Positions 61,031 through 64,000 of a stretch of DNA of 64,000 nucleotides are shown here, piece by piece (position 1 is the first letter of the stretch; each line of letters begins with the position of its first letter). The notes below the pieces were generated by a model that was not told the origin of the DNA, did no database searches, and saw nothing but the letters and a program-made list of their open reading frames with translations. The translations under genes were made by a program, and so were the position numbers. The stretch covers positions 24,625,501 through 24,689,500 of the forward strand of contig CM062196.1 of assembly GCA_031216445.1 (NCBI GenBank), in the 5' to 3' direction. Source of the stretch: Lateolabrax maculatus. Its lineage: Eukaryota > Chordata > Actinopteri > Acropomatiformes > Lateolabracidae.

Positions 61031-62041
61031 ATGTCAGAGCAAATGAGAATCATGAGGTCGAAGGAACTGCCCAAGGAGCTCAGAGACAGACCTGTGGCAA
61101 GGCACAGATCTGGCCAAGGTTACAAAAGAATTTCTGCAGCACTCAAGGTTCCTAAGAGCACAGTGGCCTCCATAATCCTTAAATGGAAGAAGTTTGGGAC
61201 GACCAGAACTCTTCCTAGACCTGGCCGTCCAGCCAAACTGAGCAATCGTGGGAGAAGAGCCTTGGTGAGAGAGGTAAAGAAGAACCCAAAGATCACTGTG
61301 GCTGAGCTCCAGAGATGCAGTAGGGAGATGGGAGAAAGTTCCACAAAGTCAACTATCACTGCAGCCCTCCACCAGTCGGGGCTTTATGGCAGAGTGGCCC
61401 GGCGGAAGCCTCTCCTCAGTGCAAGACATATGAAAGCCCGCATAGAGTTTGCCAAAAAACACATGAAGGACTCCCAGACTATGAGAAATAAGATTCTCTG
61501 GTCTGATGAGACGAAGATTGAACTTTTTGGCGTTAATTCTAAGCGGTATGTGTGGAGAAAACCAGGCACTGCTCATCACCTGCCCAATACAATCCCAACA
61601 GTGAAACATGGTGGTGGCAGCATCATGCTATGGGGGTGTTTTTCAGCTACAGGGACAGGACGACTGGTTGCAATTGAAGGAAAGATGAATGCGGCCAAGT
61701 ACAGAGATATCCTGGAAGAAAACCTCTTCCAGAGTGCTCAGGACCTCAGACTGGGCCGAAGGTTCACCTTCCAACAAGACAATGACCCTAAGCACACAGC
61801 TAAAATAACAAAGGAGTGGCTTCAGAACAACTCTGACCATTTTGACTGGCCCAGCCAGAGCCCTGACCTAAACCCAACTGAGCATCTCTGGAGAGACCTG
61901 AAAATGGCTGTCCACCAACGTTCACCATCCAACCTGACGGAACTGGAGAGGATCTGCAAGGAACTTGCAAAACTTGTTGCATCATTCCCAAGAAGACTCA
62001 TGGCTGTACTAGCTCAAAAGGGTGCTTCTACTCAATACTGA
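61031..62041 (+). CDS. Tc1-like transposase, open frame of 336 residues
   Basis: This is the cut-and-paste transposase of the surrounding element; it binds the terminal repeats and catalyses excision and integration at TA. An N-terminal paired-like region has a first helix-turn-helix (about residues 25-56), a GRPR-like basic linker (PRPGRPAKL, 62-70) and a second helix-turn-helix (about 88-120). The DDE catalytic domain shows D159 (WSDETKIELFG), D250 (QQDNDPKHT) and E284 (SPDLNPTEHLW), with a Gly-rich loop (KHGGGSIMLWGCFS, 192-205). The D250-E284 gap is 33 residues, whereas Tc1 enzymes have 34. Compared with the family as I remember it, the C-terminal stretch between RICKEL and KLVASFP is also about nine residues short. 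The frame is open but the enzyme may be inactive. The ATG at 61031 begins MSEQMR; a later start at MRSKEL (residue 8) is possible. Confidence 0.95.
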   Translation: MSEQMRIMRSKELPKELRDRPVARHRSGQGYKRISAALKVPKSTVASIILKWKKFGTTRTLPRPGRPAKLSNRGRRALVREVKKNPKITVAELQRCSREMGESSTKSTITAALHQSGLYGRVARRKPLLSARHMKARIEFAKKHMKDSQTMRNKILWSDETKIELFGVNSKRYVWRKPGTAHHLPNTIPTVKHGGGSIMLWGCFSATGTGRLVAIEGKMNAAKYRDILEENLFQSAQDLRLGRRFTFQQDNDPKHTAKITKEWLQNNSDHFDWPSQSPDLNPTEHLWRDLKMAVHQRSPSNLTELERICKELAKLVASFPRRLMAVLAQKGASTQY

Positions 62042-62253
62042 GCAAAGGGTCTGAATACTTATGACCATGTGATATTTCAGTTTTTCTTTTTTAATAAATT
62101 TGCAAAAATTTCTACATTTCTGTTTTTTTTCTGTCAAGATGGGGTGCTGAGTGTACATTAATGAGAAATAAAATGAACTTTTTTGACTTTAGCAAATGGC
62201 TGCAATGAAACAGAAAAATTTTAAAGGGGTCTGAATACTTTCCGTACCCACTG
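62041..62253 (-). repeat. Right terminal inverted repeat of the Tc1 element
   Basis: This is the reverse complement of the left repeat with only scattered differences and one short extra segment. The last base of the transposase stop codon is the first base of this repeat, so the gene runs directly into it. Confidence 0.93.
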
Positions 62254-62255
62254 TA

Positions 62256-63190
62256 TACTGGCTAGATGATGATGATATGAGGACGAACACAATCATGCTC
62301 AAGGACTTCCATTCAGTTTCACTTGCAATTCAGTTTACATTCAGGAAAAGGCCGATATTTACATGTAAAGTCATCTTTATAAGTGTAAACTGGTTGATGG
62401 TGCTGTAAGGAGCAGATTCCATCAAACAGCATCAATGTACCATGTGTCTATTATGATTCAGAGGACACGAGAACAGTTTTTCAGCAATAAAACCAGGGAA
62501 CAAGCCATTCAATTGAATGGCCTTCTCTGATTTCACAATGATTCCTCTTCTGACCCTTTGTGTAGTGACAAAATTAATCAAAATGTGGACACAAGGTCAA
62601 AATAAGGATTCTCTTGAGACTGTCTCTGTGTAGAAGTACAGCAGTGATGAAGAAACTCATATTCCTGGCATTGGGGGCCAAGAAAGAGTTAGAGAACATT
62701 ACACAATGTAAATCAAGGTCTCTCCTCATGTGCTGTTGTTTTATACCTATTGGCAAAATCCTTACTGTGGACATCAGGTGGTCACAGTTTAAACAGGGTC
62801 ATCTTAAATGCAAAAACAGAACTGCTCTAATGACATTGCCTTGCTCATTCAGTGTTTTAGAATTCCTGAAACTCACAAGGCTGATCGACATTTTTAATCC
62901 AAAACAGAATATGGAGTTATGTGAGGTCACATCATCATGGTGGCATGGACTGTAAATATTGAACATGATTAGTTTTAAAAGCTTCACAGTCCTCTAAATC
63001 ATTTTGTTTGTTTTTAAAGTGTTAATCCCAAAATTGTCCATGTTGGTGGATTTGGTGACACTGGCTATTACTAATTCCGTTGTAGCAGATCACTGAAGTA
63101 CATACAAGTGGTAATAATGACCTACAGCACCTGGAGCTGGGAATTTCTGACTTGACTCTGACTTGGCTACTTCAGCAGTCCTTGAATTAC
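62256..63190. other. Intron between the two NAALADL2-like exons, part right of the Tc1 element
   Basis: No repeats or coding features are recognised. The donor side lies at 63181-63190 (minus-strand GTAATTCAAG). Confidence 0.7.
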
Positions 63191-63359
63191 CTGAGCAGGA
63201 AGCAGTGGAGTCGTCGCTGGCCCTTATGGCCCGGGGCCCTGGTGAAGTGGGAGATGTAGTTGGGATCTTCCTGCAGTCGTTCAAACCGTCCATGTGGTGA
63301 AACTGAGACCGACGGCTGGATGGGTTCCATCAGTTCAGGGTCAGGGTCAGGGCCGGGGT
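63191..63359 (-). CDS. naaladl2: NAALADL2-like coding exon (cytosolic N-terminal segment)
   Basis: This is an internal coding exon of 169 bases. Read on the minus strand it follows an acceptor (gtgttcag) and ends at a donor (CTCAG|GTAATT). It encodes a Pro/Asp-rich start, then IQPSVSVSPHGRFERLQEDP, then a basic stretch ending HCFLLR. The core SPHGRFERLQ matches, from memory, SPKGRFQRLQ in the cytosolic tail of human NAALADL2, followed in both by a similar D/S-Y-I-S/T-H motif. NAALADL2 is a single-pass type II membrane protein related to M28 peptidases (FOLH1, NAALAD2, transferrin receptor); its activity and role are poorly known. The exon starts in phase 1 and ends in phase 2, which fits the next exon exactly. 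The initiator-methionine exon must lie to the right of the window. FOLH1 and TFRC are less likely because they lack the SPxGRFxRLQ motif. Confidence 0.85.
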
Positions 63360-64000
63360 CTGAACACCATGGAGGTGGAAAACAGTGAGAAATATGTAAA
63401 AGGAAAAAAAAAAACACTTATGTTTCAACTAAATTACATCAATTACGCTATGGGTCAAATTGACCCACACATTTTAAATACACTCACAAACAGACAAATA
63501 ATCAGGCAAAATTAGTACAATTGTACTATGGCTTGTCAGAGAATGCATTGATCATTTGATAAATGCACTGCATTTAACCACAATTTAAAAAAAAAAACAT
63601 TTCCTTCTACCATGGCATTTCTTTTATTAATGTAATGTATTTTTTATGCTAAACAGGTAAGATGTTTACCATGTTCACTACCTTAGTTTGAGGTGTGAGC
63701 ATGCTAACACTGTGTCAGAGAATTTGAAAGTATCCAAAACAGCCTACTCTGTTAATATTCGGACAATTGGAATAGATTAGAAAAATGATTTTCACATAGA
63801 CATGTATTAGAACAAACTACTAGTCTGTAGAAGGAGCGTCCTGTTTGAAAGTAAGAGACAGGAGCTCCTCAGGGAGTTGACTGTTGGAGTTGAAGTTGGT
63901 TCAGTCCAGGTGCAGACCTGCTGGAAGCTTGCTGCCCAGTAGCCATGGGCCTAGCTTAACTTTTGAGACTTATGGTTTTCCTTATGTCTTTTTGAAAGGT
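63360..64000. other. Intron upstream of the first visible NAALADL2-like exon
   Basis: It contains the repeat fragment at 63635-63712. I looked for the acidic N-terminal exon expected from the family and did not find it, so it lies beyond the window. Confidence 0.6.
63635..63712 (-). repeat. Common teleost interspersed repeat, fragment 3
   Basis: The minus strand reads gttagcatgctcacacctcaaactaaggtagtgaacatggtaaac-like wording, the downstream part of the same family as at 47850, in the other direction. It lies in the intron just upstream of the NAALADL2-like exon. Confidence 0.55.

Larger units (their letters stand above)
60668..62253 (+). mobile_element. Complete Tc1/mariner element with long terminal inverted repeats
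   Basis: The element begins CAGTGGGTACAGAAAG and ends with its near-exact inverse, and it is flanked by TA on both sides (60666-60667 and 62254-62255), the standard Tc1/mariner target duplication. The inverted repeats are about 204 and 213 bases and almost identical apart from a roughly 10-base indel, with tandem gtattcagaccc motifs at both the outer and inner ends of each repeat. One transposase frame fills the space between them. It lies in the intron between the two NAALADL2-like exons, antisense to that gene. The near-identity of the repeats suggests a fairly recent insertion. Confidence 0.97.

Noticed and set aside
61120..61991. Minus-strand open frames in the Tc1 element
   Set aside because: They are shadows of the transposase gene.
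63840..63960. Possible first coding exon (minus-strand ATGGCTACTGGGCAGC)
   Set aside because: The short translation does not resemble the acidic N-terminus of the family and the donor gtctgc is weak.
1..64000. CRISPR arrays, operons, rRNA or tRNA genes, integrated viral genes
   Set aside because: No regularly spaced direct repeats, no ribosomal or cloverleaf tRNA sequence beyond SINE heads, and no viral structural or polymerase genes were seen.

Overview
The window is vertebrate nuclear DNA, most likely from a percomorph (spiny-rayed) teleost fish. The evidence is spliced coding exons, A/T-rich intronic sequence, many CA/GT microsatellites, and a typical fish transposon mixture: Tc1/mariner, L2/Maui-like and Rex1-like LINEs, tRNA-type SINEs, solo LTRs and Helitron-like ends. 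Nothing looks bacterial; there are no operons, CRISPR arrays, rRNA or tRNA genes.

The only host gene I can support lies at the right end on the minus strand. Two exons, 63191-63359 and 60018-60179, have good splice sites and matching phase. Together they encode a short cytosolic N-terminal segment, one transmembrane helix and the start of the stalk of a type II membrane protein. I assign them to NAALADL2, an M28-like relative of glutamate carboxypeptidase and the transferrin receptor. I recognised no further exon to the left, so 1-60017 is best read as intron, in keeping with the very large introns of this gene in other vertebrates.

That sequence is mostly a record of transposon insertion. 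From left to right it holds: a Helitron-like 3' end (1-273) with an inverted relative at 41213; a solo LTR (22214-22774, minus); a tRNA-type SINE (23518-23676); a decayed L2/Maui-like LINE with esterase, endonuclease and reverse-transcriptase remnants (about 25690-29275, minus); a second L2 copy in the opposite direction (about 29405-30752), split by another solo LTR (29584-30144, plus) that matches the first closely; a Rex1-like LINE that keeps its 5' half but lost most of its reverse transcriptase (about 37250-39520, minus); a SINE with 10-bp target duplications (39647-39910); fragments of a common fish repeat; a decayed 21-bp minisatellite (48735-49520); and a perfect 29-bp-arm palindrome (52625-52684). 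The intron between the two NAALADL2 exons carries a complete Tc1-like element (60668-62253) with an open transposase frame whose D-to-E spacing is 33 residues, not the usual 34.

Several AT-rich stretches with homeodomain- or POU-like sites, two of them with unexpectedly long open frames, look like conserved non-coding elements rather than genes. I cannot prove that without an alignment. I found no clear new biological system. The strongest points for a second look are the inverted solo LTR pair, the Tc1 transposase spacing, the short-loop palindrome, the Helitron-like termini and the unexplained 130-codon open frame at 15172-15564.
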